DNA of 64,000 nt from Saccharopolyspora gloriosae (GTDB lineage Bacteria; Actinomycetota; Actinomycetes; Mycobacteriales; Pseudonocardiaceae), in contig NZ_JACHIV010000001.1 in assembly GCF_014203325.1 (NCBI RefSeq), positions 2,233,501 to 2,297,500 on the forward strand. The letters are read 5' to 3'. The first letter of the stretch is position 1, and each line of letters opens with the position of its first letter. Positions 24,939 to 34,140 of this stretch are shown one piece after another. The notes under the pieces were generated by a model. That model was given only the letters and a program-made list of their open reading frames with translations, was not told the DNA's origin and searched no databases. The translations under genes were made by a program, and so were the position numbers.

Positions 24939-26219
24939 TCACTCGGCCGATCGTGCGGAGAACAAGAGGTTGCCGAGGACGCCGACGAGCGCCGCCATGG
25001 TCACGCCGCTGCCGAGGATGAGGCCCAGCGACGGCGGCAGCTGCTGGTACAGGTCCGGTGCGACGACGGGCAGCAGCCCGGCGACCAGCGCGGCCGTGGC
25101 GACCATCAGGTTGCCGTCCTGGCCGAAGTCGACCTCGCGCAGCATCTTCACGCCCAGCCCGGTGATCATGCCGAACACGACCAGTCCGGTCCCGCAGACC
25201 ACGGCGGAGGGCACGGCACCGATCAGCCGGGCCACCGGCGCGAGGAAGGCGAGCACGGCCAGCAGCACGGCCGTGCCGAGCGTGACGTAGCGGCTGCGCA
25301 CCCGCGTGATGCGCACGATGCCGACGTTCTCGCCGCTGGTCACCATCACCGGACCGCCGAACACGCCGCTGAGCAGCGAGGCGACGGCGTCGCCGCGGAT
25401 CGTGCCGCCGATGTGGCGCTTGCGGTCGACGGGGGTGCCCACGGCCTCCGCGTTGAGCACCGTCTGGCCCGTCGCCTCGGCCATCGCGCCGATCGCGAAC
25501 AGCAGCATCGGCACGGTCGCCAGCAGGTCGAAGTGCGGCACGCCGAACGGGAACGGCTGCGGCAACGCGAAGACCGGGCCACCGGTGATCTCGCCGAGCT
25601 GACCCGTCGCGAGCCCCAGCAGCATGCCGCCCGCCATGCCCAGCAGCATCGCGACCCGGCGCCAGCCGCCGCGCAGGACGCGGAACAGCACCACCGTCAG
25701 CACGATCGTCGCCGCCATCAGCCCCAGCGACGAGGGCTCCGCCGCGCCCTCCGGCCCGACCACCAGCTGAGCGGTGATGCGCAGCAGGTTCACGCCGATC
25801 ACGATGACCATGACGCCGAGCACGAGCGGCGGGAAGAACCGCACGATCCGCAGGAACACGGGTGCGAGCGCGAAGCAGGCGAGCCCGGTGAGCACCACGG
25901 CGCCGCTCGCGGTGCGCGCGTCGGTGCGCTGCGCGATCTGGATGAACAGCACCACGGCGGCGCCACCGGGCAGCATCACGAACGGCAACCGCGCGCCCAC
26001 CCGCAGGAAACCCGTCGACTGGAAGGCCGTGCCGATCGCCGAGACCAGGAAGAACGCCGCGAGCAACCGCGCGGAGGAATCCGCGTCGAGGTCCAGCGCG
26101 TGCGCGACCAGGAACACCGACGAGATCGGCCCGGTGATCATCACCAGCAGGTGCTGCACGGCCAGCGGTGCGAGCGCCTTGAGCGGCACCGCCTCGCTTT
26201 CGGGGCTCACCGCAGCCAT
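24939..26219 (-). CDS. NCS2 family (uracil/xanthine-type) permease
   Basis: The 426-residue membrane protein belongs to the nucleobase-cation symporter 2 family: the N-terminal ALAPLAVQHLLVMITGPIS fits the conserved QH motif of TM1, and TM8 to TM10 hold GAMAEATGQTVLNAEA and GGPVMVTSGENVGIVRITRV, where the Glu of the first and the TSGEN-type turn of the second line the substrate site. Relatives carry uracil, xanthine, urate or ascorbate. The start ATG lies inside the end of the sulfotransferase-like gene (13-bp overlap), so the two are translationally coupled. The substrate should match that unusual partner and need not be a nucleobase. Confidence 0.88.
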   Translation of the reverse strand: MAAVSPESEAVPLKALAPLAVQHLLVMITGPISSVFLVAHALDLDADSSARLLAAFFLVSAIGTAFQSTGFLRVGARLPFVMLPGGAAVVLFIQIAQRTDARTASGAVVLTGLACFALAPVFLRIVRFFPPLVLGVMVIVIGVNLLRITAQLVVGPEGAAEPSSLGLMAATIVLTVVLFRVLRGGWRRVAMLLGMAGGMLLGLATGQLGEITGGPVFALPQPFPFGVPHFDLLATVPMLLFAIGAMAEATGQTVLNAEAVGTPVDRKRHIGGTIRGDAVASLLSGVFGGPVMVTSGENVGIVRITRVRSRYVTLGTAVLLAVLAFLAPVARLIGAVPSAVVCGTGLVVFGMITGLGVKMLREVDFGQDGNLMVATAALVAGLLPVVAPDLYQQLPPSLGLILGSGVTMAALVGVLGNLLFSARSAE

Positions 26220-27301
26220 GGCAGTTCCGCCGCCGAGTACCGGTAGGCCCGGAACAGCGCGTTCGACTCGCTCGGGAACACCCGCGCCGCTTCGGGTTCG
26301 TGGTAGCGCGAGAACTGCGGCACGACGAACTCCCAGCACACCCGGCCTTCCGGGGTGATCTCGAAGATCCGGCCGAAGGCCGACTCGGTGATCATCGTGT
26401 TGCCGTTGCCCAGCCGCTGCGCGCTGCCCATGAACGGCGTGAAGAACGACTCGCGGGTGGAGTCGTGGTACTCCCAGGTGATCTCCGAGGTCGTGCGGTC
26501 GACCTCGATGACCCGGGAGAACGTCACGCTCTCCCGGGAGCGGAAGGTGCCGTTGTCGAACAGCAGCAGCTTGCCGTCGTCCAGCTCGGACACGCAGTGC
26601 TGCTGGGCGATCACGTCGGAACCCAAGCGCCACAGCACGTTCCCGGTCGCGCGTTCGATCACGATCACCGCGGAGACGCTGCGCAGGCTCGCGACGATGT
26701 TGCCGTCGGCGAGCTCCGAGACGCTGTTGACCAGCGGCCAGTGCTCCCGCCAGTAGTGCGCCTGCAGCGGGTAGTCCTCGGGCGGCAGGTGCTCGATCGC
26801 CCGCCACTCCCACAGCAGCTCGCCGTCCGGGCCGACCTCCCGGAGCACGTCGGCGTAGAGCACGCCGTCGGCCTCGGTGTCCGGCACGCCGCCGGGCACG
26901 AGCGCGGGATCCACGGGTTCGGCGGCGGCGTAGAGGATCCGCCCGTCGCCGAGGTGGTTCGCGTCGTGGTGCGCCCACGGGTCGCGGTGCTCGCGCAGGA
27001 TCGTCCCGTCCGGTGCGACCTCGCACATGGCTCCGCCGCGGTACTTGTGCCACATGTCGAACGGCGCGGGCACTCCGGGCAGGGCGCCGTTGTAGGCGAG
27101 ATTGCCGTTGGGCAGGATGCGGGCATGACGTCCCGGCCGGTACGGCAGCTCCCAGCGGTGCGCCTCGGCGCCTTCGGCGTCCACGAGGTGCACGACACCC
27201 GGGCTGGTCAGCGGCGCGTAGAGCGTGTAGCCGCCGAAACCGAGCTCCGGTTCGGCGCCGATCAAGCCGGTGCCGCGCCGGCGCAACGTGTTCTGGTCCA
27301 T
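26207..27301 (-). CDS. Arylsulfotransferase-like beta-propeller protein
   Basis: The 364-residue product resembles the ASST family: GFGGYTLYAPLTSPGVVHLVD at about residues 21-41, HRWELPYRPGRHARILPNGN, HHDANHLGDGRILY near 111 and a run of blades ending in GNTMITESAFGRIFEITPEG and CWEFVVPQFS. Characterised ASSTs are periplasmic and move sulfuryl groups between phenols through an active-site histidine; this one has no signal peptide, so the function may differ. It overlaps the NCS2 permease gene and faces the XRE-cupin regulator, suggesting a small regulated uptake-and-modification unit. I cannot name the reaction. Confidence 0.75.
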   Translation of the reverse strand: MDQNTLRRRGTGLIGAEPELGFGGYTLYAPLTSPGVVHLVDAEGAEAHRWELPYRPGRHARILPNGNLAYNGALPGVPAPFDMWHKYRGGAMCEVAPDGTILREHRDPWAHHDANHLGDGRILYAAAEPVDPALVPGGVPDTEADGVLYADVLREVGPDGELLWEWRAIEHLPPEDYPLQAHYWREHWPLVNSVSELADGNIVASLRSVSAVIVIERATGNVLWRLGSDVIAQQHCVSELDDGKLLLFDNGTFRSRESVTFSRVIEVDRTTSEITWEYHDSTRESFFTPFMGSAQRLGNGNTMITESAFGRIFEITPEGRVCWEFVVPQFSRYHEPEAARVFPSESNALFRAYRYSAAELPWLR

Positions 27302-27314
27302 CGCTCGTCCTCGA

Positions 27315-27347
27315 TGTCAAAGATTTGTGTTCATCAAATATTTGACA
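27315..27347. promoter_or_regulatory. Large inverted repeat, probable operator of the XRE-cupin regulator
   Basis: TGTCAAAGATTTG and CAAATATTTGACA are 13-bp arms with one internal mismatch around a 7-bp centre, in the only AT-rich patch between two divergent genes. The outer TTGACA sequences could also be -35 elements facing both ways. Confidence 0.65.
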
Positions 27348-27408
27348 CCCGGTGCGCGGGGTCGGGAAAGGCCTTCTCGCGTTGTGGGCGCAGGAGGTGA
27401 GCGCGCCG

Positions 27409-27957
27409 ATGCTGGGACGGGTGATCCGGGCGCGGCGCAAGGAGCTCGGCCGCACCCTGGCCGAGATCGCCGGGATCAGCGGATTGTCCGCGCCGTTCCT
27501 GAGCCAGATCGAGAACGACCGCGCCAACCCGAGCATGGCCTCGCTGCAACGGCTCGCCGACGCGCTGGGCACCACCGCCGTGCGGCTGCTCGCCGGTGCC
27601 GAACAGGCCGGACGCGTCGACATCGTGCGCGCCGGCGAGCGCGCACCGATGGCCGCCACCGACGACGAGGACGGCACCGTGCGCGCGCTCGTGCGCGGCC
27701 GTCGCCAGCTGCACGCGCTGGAGTTCAGCGGCGGTCGCCACGGCGACCGCGAATTCGTGCACCGCAACGACGAACTGCTCTACGTCGTGCGCGGCGCGGC
27801 CCGCGTGATCGCCGGCGAAGCGGAGCACGACCTCGCCGAAGGCGACGCCCTCTACTGCTCCGGCGGCATCCGGCACAGCTGGCAACTGCTCACCCCGGAC
27901 GCGAAGGTTCTGCTCGTCGCGGTAGCAGAGGACGCCAGGATCACCCTCGACGACTGA
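27409..27957 (+). CDS. XRE family regulator with cupin sensor domain
   Basis: The 182-residue protein joins a helix-turn-helix (TLAEIAGISGLSAPFLSQIE then NDRANPSMASLQRLADAL, about residues 14-52) to a C-terminal cupin (ELLYVVRGAARVIAGEAEHDL near 123-143, then DALYCSGGIRHSWQL). Such regulators respond to small metabolites bound in the cupin. It is divergent from the sulfotransferase-like and permease genes, with a large inverted repeat between them, so it most likely controls that unit and itself. ATG at 27409 lies 11 bp after AGGAGG; a GTG at 27397 is an alternative. Confidence 0.87.
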   Translation: MLGRVIRARRKELGRTLAEIAGISGLSAPFLSQIENDRANPSMASLQRLADALGTTAVRLLAGAEQAGRVDIVRAGERAPMAATDDEDGTVRALVRGRRQLHALEFSGGRHGDREFVHRNDELLYVVRGAARVIAGEAEHDLAEGDALYCSGGIRHSWQLLTPDAKVLLVAVAEDARITLDD

Positions 27958-27983
27958 AGCGCTCTTCGCTCGGTTTGCTTTGT

Positions 27984-28134
27984 GATCGGGTGGCGGAACC
28001 TCAGGCTGCGGGATCTTTTTCCCGAGTGGCTCCGCCACGAGGGAAAAGCCGTCCTCGCGAGAAGACGACTGAGAACCCGCTGCGGTGCCGGTTGCTCTGG
28101 TGGTCACTGCTCAGCGGCTTCGCCGCTGACAAGA
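27984..28134 (+). repeat. Dispersed structured element, copy E (left arm deleted)
   Basis: The outer left arm is missing: CCTCAG runs directly into GCTGCGGGATC, while the right arm GCGAGAAGACGACTGAG remains. The inner TTTTTCCC hairpin and hairpin III are intact. It lies between the convergent XRE-cupin and bioQ genes. Confidence 0.82.
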
Positions 28135-28165
28135 TGCTGACAAGGCGTTGAACAGGGGTTTCGAG

Positions 28166-28720
28166 TCAGGGGTGGGTTCTGGCTCGGAGGCCGTCGAGGA
28201 CGAGTTCGAGGCTTCGGTCGAAGTCGTCGGGGCCGCCGGGGTCGCGGTCGATCGCGCCGGCGCTCGCGGCCTGCAGCGCGGTCTGCTCCTCGGTCGCGTG
28301 TCCGAACACGAGGTGCAGGAAGGTGCGGGTGGCCAGGTCCACCAGGTCCGGGGGCAGGCCGCCGTCGTGCAGCGCGTCGCGGAGCCGATCCGCGGTGTCG
28401 TCCCGGCCGAGGCCGAAGGTGTGCGCGGTGGCGACGACCTCGGCGCCGTCGCGGTAGGCGAGCATCGCGTCGCGCAACTGCCCGCAGAGCTCGACGACGC
28501 GCCCGTCCCACTCCGTGGCCCGGTGCGGTCGGCGGCCGCGGCGCAGGATCTCGTCGGCGATCGCGGCGAGCAGCGTCTGCTTGTTCGGCACGTGGTGGTA
28601 GAGCGCGCTGGGCTGCACGCCGAGCTCCGATGCGAGCCGCCGCATCGTAAGCGATTCCAGCCCGTACTCGTCGAGCACCGCGAGGGCGCGATCGACGATG
28701 TCGGCGCGGTGGTAGCGCAC
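28166..28720 (-). CDS. bioQ: TetR family repressor of biotin synthesis, BioQ type
   Basis: The 184-residue product has a TetR helix-turn-helix (SLTMRRLASELGVQPSALYHHV, about residues 23-44, described by its ends) and a short ligand domain of the TetR_C type. It is divergent from bioBAFD, and the shared 103-bp promoter carries two TGAAC-N3-GTTCA palindromes, which match the operator form known for actinobacterial BioQ. This identifies it as the local biotin repressor with good confidence. BioQ usually acts with a biotin-linked co-regulatory signal. The start is GTG at 28720 with AAGGA upstream on the minus strand. Confidence 0.82.
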   Translation of the reverse strand: MRYHRADIVDRALAVLDEYGLESLTMRRLASELGVQPSALYHHVPNKQTLLAAIADEILRRGRRPHRATEWDGRVVELCGQLRDAMLAYRDGAEVVATAHTFGLGRDDTADRLRDALHDGGLPPDLVDLATRTFLHLVFGHATEEQTALQAASAGAIDRDPGGPDDFDRSLELVLDGLRARTHP

Positions 28721-28762
28721 GCGAATCCTTCCCGTTGACCGATCCGTCCTCCCAGTTTAACC

Positions 28763-28790
28763 TGAACGCTGTTCACCTGAACGCCGTTCA
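28763..28790. promoter_or_regulatory. Two BioQ operators
   Basis: TGAACGCTGTTCA (28763-28775) and TGAACGCCGTTCA (28778-28790) are perfect TGAAC-N3-GTTCA palindromes 15 bp apart, 33 bp before bioB and 42 bp from the bioQ start, so both directions can be repressed. Confidence 0.85.
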
Positions 28791-28823
28791 GGTCGCAGCG
28801 TCAGCCGACCCCGGGGAGAAGCG

Positions 28824-29882
28824 ATGACCACCACCTTCGACCAGCTCGCCGACGACGTCCTCGCCGGGAGCCCGGTGACCACCGACGACGCGCTCGCCGT
28901 GCTGCGGGCCACCGACGACGAGCTGATGTCCGTGGTGGCCGCCGCCGGTCGGCTGCGCCGCGCGCATTTCGGCAACGCGGTGAAGGTGAACTACCTGGTG
29001 GACCTCAAATCGGGGCTGTGCCAGGAGAACTGCGGCTACTGCTCGCAGGCCGTCGGCTCCGCCGCCCCGATCCTCAAGTACTCGTGGCTGTCCCAGGACG
29101 CCGCGCTGGAACAGGCCGGTGCCGGGCTCAACGGCGGCGCGAGCCGGGTGTGCATGGTCGCCTCCGGCCGCGGACCGTCCACCCGGGACATCGACAAGGT
29201 CGCGGAGATGGCCGGCGCGCTCAAGCAGCGGCACCCCGACGTCGAGATCTGCGCCTGCCTGGGGCTGCTCCAGGACGACCAGGCGGAACGCCTCAAGGCC
29301 GCCGGGGTCGACGCCTACAACCACAACATCAACACCGCCGAGAGCCACCACCACACCATCGTTCAGACCCACACCTACGCGGACCGGGTGGACACCGTCG
29401 GCAAGGCCAAGGCCGCGGGGCTGTCGCCGTGCTCCGGGCTGATCGCCGGGCTGGGGGAGTCCGACGAGCAGCTGGTCGAGGCGCTGTTCGCGCTGCGGGA
29501 GCTGGGCTCGGACTCGATCCCGGTGAACTTCCTGCTGCCGTTCGACGGCACCCCGTTCGAGAACACCTGGGAGCTCACCCCGGCGCGGTGCCTGCTGATC
29601 CTGGCGATGGCGCGCTTCGTCTGCCCGGACAAGGAGATCCGGATCGCCGGTGGCCGCGAGGTGCACCTGCGGTCGTTGCAGTCGATCGCGCTGCACGTGG
29701 CCAACTCGATCTTCCTCGGCGACTACCTGACCTCGGAAGGCCAAGCCGCCGAAGCGGACCTGGAGATGATCCGGGACGGCGGCTTCGTCGTGCTCGGCTC
29801 CGAACAGGACCTCGCCCAGCGGGCCGAGGGCCCGGTGATCCGCCGCCGCGGCGCCGGAACCGACCTGCTGCCCAACGCCTGA
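28824..29882 (+). CDS. bioB: Biotin synthase
   Basis: The 352-residue radical-SAM enzyme inserts sulfur into dethiobiotin to make biotin. The SAM-cluster cysteines are Cys66, Cys70 and Cys73 in [11 protein letters not shown]; the [2Fe-2S] site region and [15 protein letters not shown], which holds the substrate-contacting Asn and His residues, follow, and [12 protein letters not shown] carries the conserved cluster arginine. The length is typical. It is the first gene of bioBAFD; GGGGAGAAG precedes the ATG. Expression is expected to follow BioQ through the two operators immediately upstream. Confidence 0.95.
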   Translation: MTTTFDQLADDVLAGSPVTTDDALAVLRATDDELMSVVAAAGRLRRAHFGNAVKVNYLVDLKSGLCQENCGYCSQAVGSAAPILKYSWLSQDAALEQAGAGLNGGASRVCMVASGRGPSTRDIDKVAEMAGALKQRHPDVEICACLGLLQDDQAERLKAAGVDAYNHNINTAESHHHTIVQTHTYADRVDTVGKAKAAGLSPCSGLIAGLGESDEQLVEALFALRELGSDSIPVNFLLPFDGTPFENTWELTPARCLLILAMARFVCPDKEIRIAGGREVHLRSLQSIALHVANSIFLGDYLTSEGQAAEADLEMIRDGGFVVLGSEQDLAQRAEGPVIRRRGAGTDLLPNA

Positions 29883-29886
29883 GCCG

Positions 29887-31146
29887 ATGACTCCCGACGA
29901 GCAGCTCGCGTTCGACCGCGAGCACCTGTGGCACCCGTACACCTCGATGACCGACCCGGCGCCGACCCGGCTGGTCACCGGCGCCCGCGGCAGCCGGATC
30001 AGCATCGACGGCGTCGGGGAGGTCGTGGACGGGATGGCGTCCTGGTGGTCGGCGATCCACGGCTACCGGCATCCCGCGCTGGACGCGGCGGTGCGCGACC
30101 AGGTCGAGCGGATGTCGCACGTCATGTTCGGCGGGCTCACCCACGAACCCGCCGTCGAACTGGCCCGCCGGCTGGTCGACCTCACGCCCGACGGGCTCGA
30201 CCGCGTCTTCCTCGCCGACTCCGGATCGGTGAGCGTCGAAGTGGCGATGAAGATGGCGCTGCAGTACCAGCGCGGTACCGGGCGGCCGGGCAGGACCAGG
30301 TTCCTCACCGTCCGCGGCGGCTACCACGGCGACACGTTCGACTGCATGAGCGTGTGCGATCCCGACGGCGGGATGCACGCGATGTGGTCGGGCGTGCTGC
30401 CGGAGCAGGTGTTCGGCGCACGACCACCGCGCCACGACGCCGACGTCGACGACTGGGCCGAGGGGTTCCGCGCGCTCGCGGCCGAGCACGCCGACCGGCT
30501 CGCCGGGCTGATCGTGGAGCCGCTGCTGCAGGGAGCGGGCGGGATGCGGCCCTATTCCGCGCGGTGCCTGGCGGTCTTCCGCGAGGTCGCCGACGAGCAC
30601 GGCCTGGTGCTCGTCTTCGACGAGATCGCGACCGGCTTCGGCCGCACCGGCACCCTGTTCGCCGCTGAGGCCGGCCCGGTGCGGCCGGACGTGCTGTGCG
30701 TCGGCAAGGCGCTCACCGGCGGCTACCTGTCGCTGGCCGCCACGCTGTGCACGGCGGAGGTGGCGCGCGGGCTGTCCGCCTCGGAGTCCGGAGTGCTCAT
30801 GCACGGCCCCACGTTCATGGGCAACCCGCTGGCCTGCGCGGTCGCCACGGCCAGCCTGGACCTGCTGGCGGGCGGCGGCTGGGCGGCCGACGTGCGCCGG
30901 ATCAACGCGGGTCTGCAGGCGCTGCACGGGATTCCGGCCGCCGACGTGCGGGTGCTCGGCGCGGTCGGCGTCGTCCAGCTCGACCACGAGGTCGACGCGG
31001 CGGCGGCGACCGACGCGGCGCTGGCGCACGGCGTGTGGCTGCGGCCGTTCCGCGACCTGATCTACACCATGCCGCCGTACGCGTGCACCGACGAGGACAT
31101 CGCCGCCGTGTGCGGCGGGATCGCGGCTGCGGCGGAGGCGGGATGA
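29887..31146 (+). CDS. bioA: Adenosylmethionine-8-amino-7-oxononanoate aminotransferase
   Basis: The 419-residue class III aminotransferase converts KAPA to DAPA using SAM as amino donor. The N terminus LWHPYTSM is the BioA signature, [16 protein letters not shown] binds PLP phosphate, [12 protein letters not shown] provides the ring-nitrogen Asp, and Lys274 in [10 protein letters not shown] forms the Schiff base. It starts 4 bp after bioB and its stop overlaps the bioF start (ATGA), so the four genes are one translationally coupled operon. Confidence 0.95.
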   Translation: MTPDEQLAFDREHLWHPYTSMTDPAPTRLVTGARGSRISIDGVGEVVDGMASWWSAIHGYRHPALDAAVRDQVERMSHVMFGGLTHEPAVELARRLVDLTPDGLDRVFLADSGSVSVEVAMKMALQYQRGTGRPGRTRFLTVRGGYHGDTFDCMSVCDPDGGMHAMWSGVLPEQVFGARPPRHDADVDDWAEGFRALAAEHADRLAGLIVEPLLQGAGGMRPYSARCLAVFREVADEHGLVLVFDEIATGFGRTGTLFAAEAGPVRPDVLCVGKALTGGYLSLAATLCTAEVARGLSASESGVLMHGPTFMGNPLACAVATASLDLLAGGGWAADVRRINAGLQALHGIPAADVRVLGAVGVVQLDHEVDAAAATDAALAHGVWLRPFRDLIYTMPPYACTDEDIAAVCGGIAAAAEAG

Positions 31147-32282
31147 GCGGCTGGGACGGCTGGTTCGCCGCGCAGCGCTCCGCGCGCGAGCACGCCGGTG
31201 TGCAGCGCGTGCTGCGGCCGCGACCCGCGACCGAAGCGGTGATCGACCTCGCTGGCAACGACTACCTGGGCCTCGGCGCGCATCCCGGAGTGCGGCGGGC
31301 CGCGGCCGACGCCGCCCTCGAATGGGGCGCGGGCGCCGGGGCGTCCCGGCTGGTCACCGGCACCACCGAGCTGCACGCCGAGCTGGAGCGCGAACTCGCC
31401 GAGTTCACCGGTCGCGAGGCCGCGCTGGTGTTCTCCACCGGGTACCACGCGAACCTGTCCGCGGTGACCGCGTTGGCCGACAAGCACTCGCTGGTCGTCT
31501 CGGACGCGCACGCGCACGCCTCGCTGATCGACGCCGCGCGGCTGTCCCGCGCCGCGATCGAGGTCGTCCCGCACAACGACGTGGCGGCGGTGCGGGCCGC
31601 GCTGGCGAGCGCGGGGGACCGGCGCGCGATCGTGCTCACCGAGTCGATCTTCTCGGTGCTCGGCGACGCCGCCCCGCTGCCGGAGCTGGCCGCGGTGTGC
31701 GCCGAGCACGACGCGCTGCTGCTCGTCGACGAAGCCCACGGGCTCGGCGTCGTCGGAGCCGGCGGCCGGGGATCGGTGCACGCCCACGGCCTGGCGCGGC
31801 ACCCGCAGGTGGTGGTCACCGCGACGCTGTCGAAGTCGTTCGGCGCGATGGGCGGCGCGGTGCTGGGCTCGGCGGCGCTGATCGACCACCTCACCAATCG
31901 CGCCCGCCCGTTCATCTTCGACACCGGGCTCGCGCCCGCTCCCACCGCCGGTGCGCTGGACGCGCTGCGCCGGTTGCGGGGGCGGCCGGAGCTGCCCGGC
32001 GCGATCCACCGGCGCGGCGGCGAGCTCGCCGATCGGCTCGGCGTGCCGCGCTCGGCGGGAGCGGTGCTCTCGGTGCCGATGCCGTCCCCGCGGGTCGCCG
32101 TCGCCGCCCAGGCCGCGGCACTGGCGGCGGGTGTCCGGGTCGGCTGCTTCCGCCCGCCCTCGGTGCCGGACGGCGTCTCCCGGCTCCGGATCACCGCCAG
32201 AGCCGGGATCGGCGAGGACCGCTGGGCCACCGCCGTCGCCGTGCTGTCCCGCGTCGTCGACGACCACCGGGAGGGATCGTGA
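31143..32282 (+). CDS. bioF: 8-Amino-7-oxononanoate synthase
   Basis: The 379-residue alpha-oxoamine synthase joins pimeloyl thioester and alanine to form KAPA. Key segments are [29 protein letters not shown], the PLP-stacking His in SDAHAHASL, the Asp in [13 protein letters not shown], and Lys231 in [11 protein letters not shown]. The ATG at 31143 overlaps the bioA stop by 4 bp. No bioC/bioH or bioI gene is present here, so the pimeloyl precursor is made elsewhere. Confidence 0.94.
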   Translation: MSGWDGWFAAQRSAREHAGVQRVLRPRPATEAVIDLAGNDYLGLGAHPGVRRAAADAALEWGAGAGASRLVTGTTELHAELERELAEFTGREAALVFSTGYHANLSAVTALADKHSLVVSDAHAHASLIDAARLSRAAIEVVPHNDVAAVRAALASAGDRRAIVLTESIFSVLGDAAPLPELAAVCAEHDALLLVDEAHGLGVVGAGGRGSVHAHGLARHPQVVVTATLSKSFGAMGGAVLGSAALIDHLTNRARPFIFDTGLAPAPTAGALDALRRLRGRPELPGAIHRRGGELADRLGVPRSAGAVLSVPMPSPRVAVAAQAAALAAGVRVGCFRPPSVPDGVSRLRITARAGIGEDRWATAVAVLSRVVDDHREGS

Positions 32283-32941
32283 TCGTCTTCGTGGTCGGCA
32301 CCGACACCGGTGTCGGCAAGACCGTGGCCACCGCGGCGCTCGCGGCCCGATCCGGGCCGGGGACGGTCGTGGTGAAACCGGCGCAGACCGGGGTCGGCCC
32401 CGACGAACCGGACATCGCCGTGGTGCGGCGGCTGGCGGGGTGCGAGGTCGTCGAGTTCACCCGGCTCGCCGATCCGCTCGCCCCGGACACGGCGGCCCGG
32501 CTGCGCGGCGCGGCGATCCCGGCCGTCGACGAGCACGCGGCCGGAATCCGAGACCTGGCCCGGACTCGCGGCACCGTGATCGTCGAGGGAGCCGGCGGAG
32601 TCCTGGTCCGCCTCGACGCGGCGGGCGGCACGATCCGGGACCTCGCGGCCGACCTGGCCGCCGACCACCCGGTGCGGGTGCGGGTCGTGACGAGGCTCGG
32701 CCTCGGCACCCTCAACCACACCGAGCTGACCGTCGGCGCGCTGCGCTCGCGCGGACTGGAACCGCAGGGGCTGGTGCTCGGCTCGGTCCCGGCGGAGCTC
32801 GGACTCGCGGAGCGCTGCAACCGAACGGAGCTGCCCCGCGTCACCGGAGTCCCGGTCATCGGCGCGATCCCCGAGGGCGCGGGAGCGCTCGCCCCGGAGC
32901 TCTTCCGCGAACGCGCCGGTTCGTGGTCGACGATCAGCTGA
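32279..32941 (+). CDS. bioD: Dethiobiotin synthetase
   Basis: The 220-residue ATPase carboxylates DAPA and closes the ureido ring to dethiobiotin. The P-loop GTDTGVGKT is at residues 7-15, KPAQTG holds the substrate lysine, and VEGAGGVLVRL is the second conserved motif. The GTG at 32279 overlaps the bioF stop (GTGA). It is the last gene of the operon and is followed by a 338-bp gap before the GntR gene. Confidence 0.94.
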   Translation: MIVFVVGTDTGVGKTVATAALAARSGPGTVVVKPAQTGVGPDEPDIAVVRRLAGCEVVEFTRLADPLAPDTAARLRGAAIPAVDEHAAGIRDLARTRGTVIVEGAGGVLVRLDAAGGTIRDLAADLAADHPVRVRVVTRLGLGTLNHTELTVGALRSRGLEPQGLVLGSVPAELGLAERCNRTELPRVTGVPVIGAIPEGAGALAPELFRERAGSWSTIS

Positions 32942-33208
32942 GCGCCGGACCGGGAAATGCTCTAGCGACGTGGTCTCGGAGCGGAATGCCCACGACGCGC
33001 GGAGGAATCGGGAACCTGGCGGATCGAAAGCGGCCGGACCGGAGCGGCGGCGAATTCCTCCACCCGGCGCGGCAAGGAACGGACCAGCGGTTCCGCTCCG
33101 CGCACGACCGCGGCGGTCCCCGATCGCAGCGTTCCGGCGACGTCGGCGAGACCGGCCGAACCGGTGACGCGGGCCACCGAGACGAGGCGTCGGTGGAGCT
33201 CCAACAGA

Positions 33209-33226
33209 TACACTGCTGATATGTCA
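33209..33226 (+). promoter_or_regulatory. Probable GntR operator with -10 element before the GntR gene
   Basis: TGATATGTCA at 33217-33226 is one of four such sites in the island; a TACACT -10-like hexamer (33209-33214) lies 2 bp upstream. The -35 region is weak. The placement suggests autorepression. The rest of the 32942-33279 gap shows no gene. Confidence 0.7.
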
Positions 33227-33279
33227 AGTCATCTCGGCACCTTCGGAAGCTGCTGCCCGTCGACGACGCCGAGGACGGG

Positions 33280-33942
33280 ATGGGCGCTGTGACCAGCGAG
33301 GAACCGGTGTACACCTCGATGGCCGACAAGGCGTACGCGGCCATCCGGGACCGACTGATCATGCTCGACATCCCGCCGATGACGGCGATCGACGACGTGG
33401 CCCTCGCCGGATCGCTGGACATCGGCCGGACCCCGGTGCGCGAGGCGCTGAAGCGGCTGGAGATCGACCGGCTCGTGGTGTCCTACCCGCGGCGGGGCAC
33501 CTTCGCCACGGCCGTCGACATCACCGACCTCGCCTACATCTCGGAATTGCGGGTGCAGCTGGAGCCGTTGGCGGCGCGGCGAGCCGCCGAATCCGCGGAC
33601 GCCGCGAAGCTGGGAGAGGTCGCGGAGCTGGCCGACGCCCTGGACCGGGTCGACGTGCGCTCGCTCAGCCGGGACGAGTTGATGCGCTGGGACCTGCACG
33701 TGCACCGCGCCATCTACAGCGCGGCCGGGAATCCGCACCTGGAGGACACCCTGGTGCGCTACGACAACCTGGCGACTCGGATCTTCTGCCTGTTCCTGGA
33801 CCGGATGGTGAACTTCGACAGCCACGTCGGTGAGCACACCGCGCTGCTGCGGGCGATCGGCGCGCGCGACGTCGGCGAGTCCGAGCGGCTCGCCCGCGAG
33901 CACGTCCTGGGTTTCGAGAAGGCGATCCGGGCGGTGGTCTGA
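33280..33942 (+). CDS. GntR family regulator (FadR/FCD type), likely repressor of the betaine/sarcosine island
   Basis: The 220-residue protein has a GntR winged helix (AYAAIRDRLIMLDIPPMTAI and then RTPVREALKRLEIDRLV, about residues 18-66) and an FCD ligand domain whose metal histidines are probably in DLHVHRAIY near 144, VGEHTALL near 187 and REHVLGF near 206. FCD regulators commonly sense carboxylic acids through a bound metal. Four copies of TGATATRTCA, of the size and symmetry of GntR operators, lie before this gene, the MHS gene, the dimethylglycine oxidase operon and glyA-sox. The ATG at 33280 follows GAGGACGG. Confidence 0.85.
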   Translation: MGAVTSEEPVYTSMADKAYAAIRDRLIMLDIPPMTAIDDVALAGSLDIGRTPVREALKRLEIDRLVVSYPRRGTFATAVDITDLAYISELRVQLEPLAARRAAESADAAKLGEVAELADALDRVDVRSLSRDELMRWDLHVHRAIYSAAGNPHLEDTLVRYDNLATRIFCLFLDRMVNFDSHVGEHTALLRAIGARDVGESERLAREHVLGFEKAIRAVV

Positions 33943-34140
33943 CACCGCCGCAACGACCGCGATCGGCGAGCGGGAACGAGACCTGGGCCGCGTTCCCGTC
34001 CGAGCCCATGTCGCAGCGCCGGAACGCGTGGGTGATGTCGTCCGACGGCGTGCCGGCTCGTGCAGGACTCCGACCGGGTCCGCGCGGAGCTCGGTGCGGA
34101 CGGCGGTGCTGCCTGGGGAGCGCGTCGCGTCGGTGAGCGG

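Noticed and set aside
24939-27767. A fused 942-residue permease-sulfotransferase protein
   Set aside because: The permease has a proper start at 26219, and the sulfotransferase-like protein is read in another frame that overlaps it by 13 bp.
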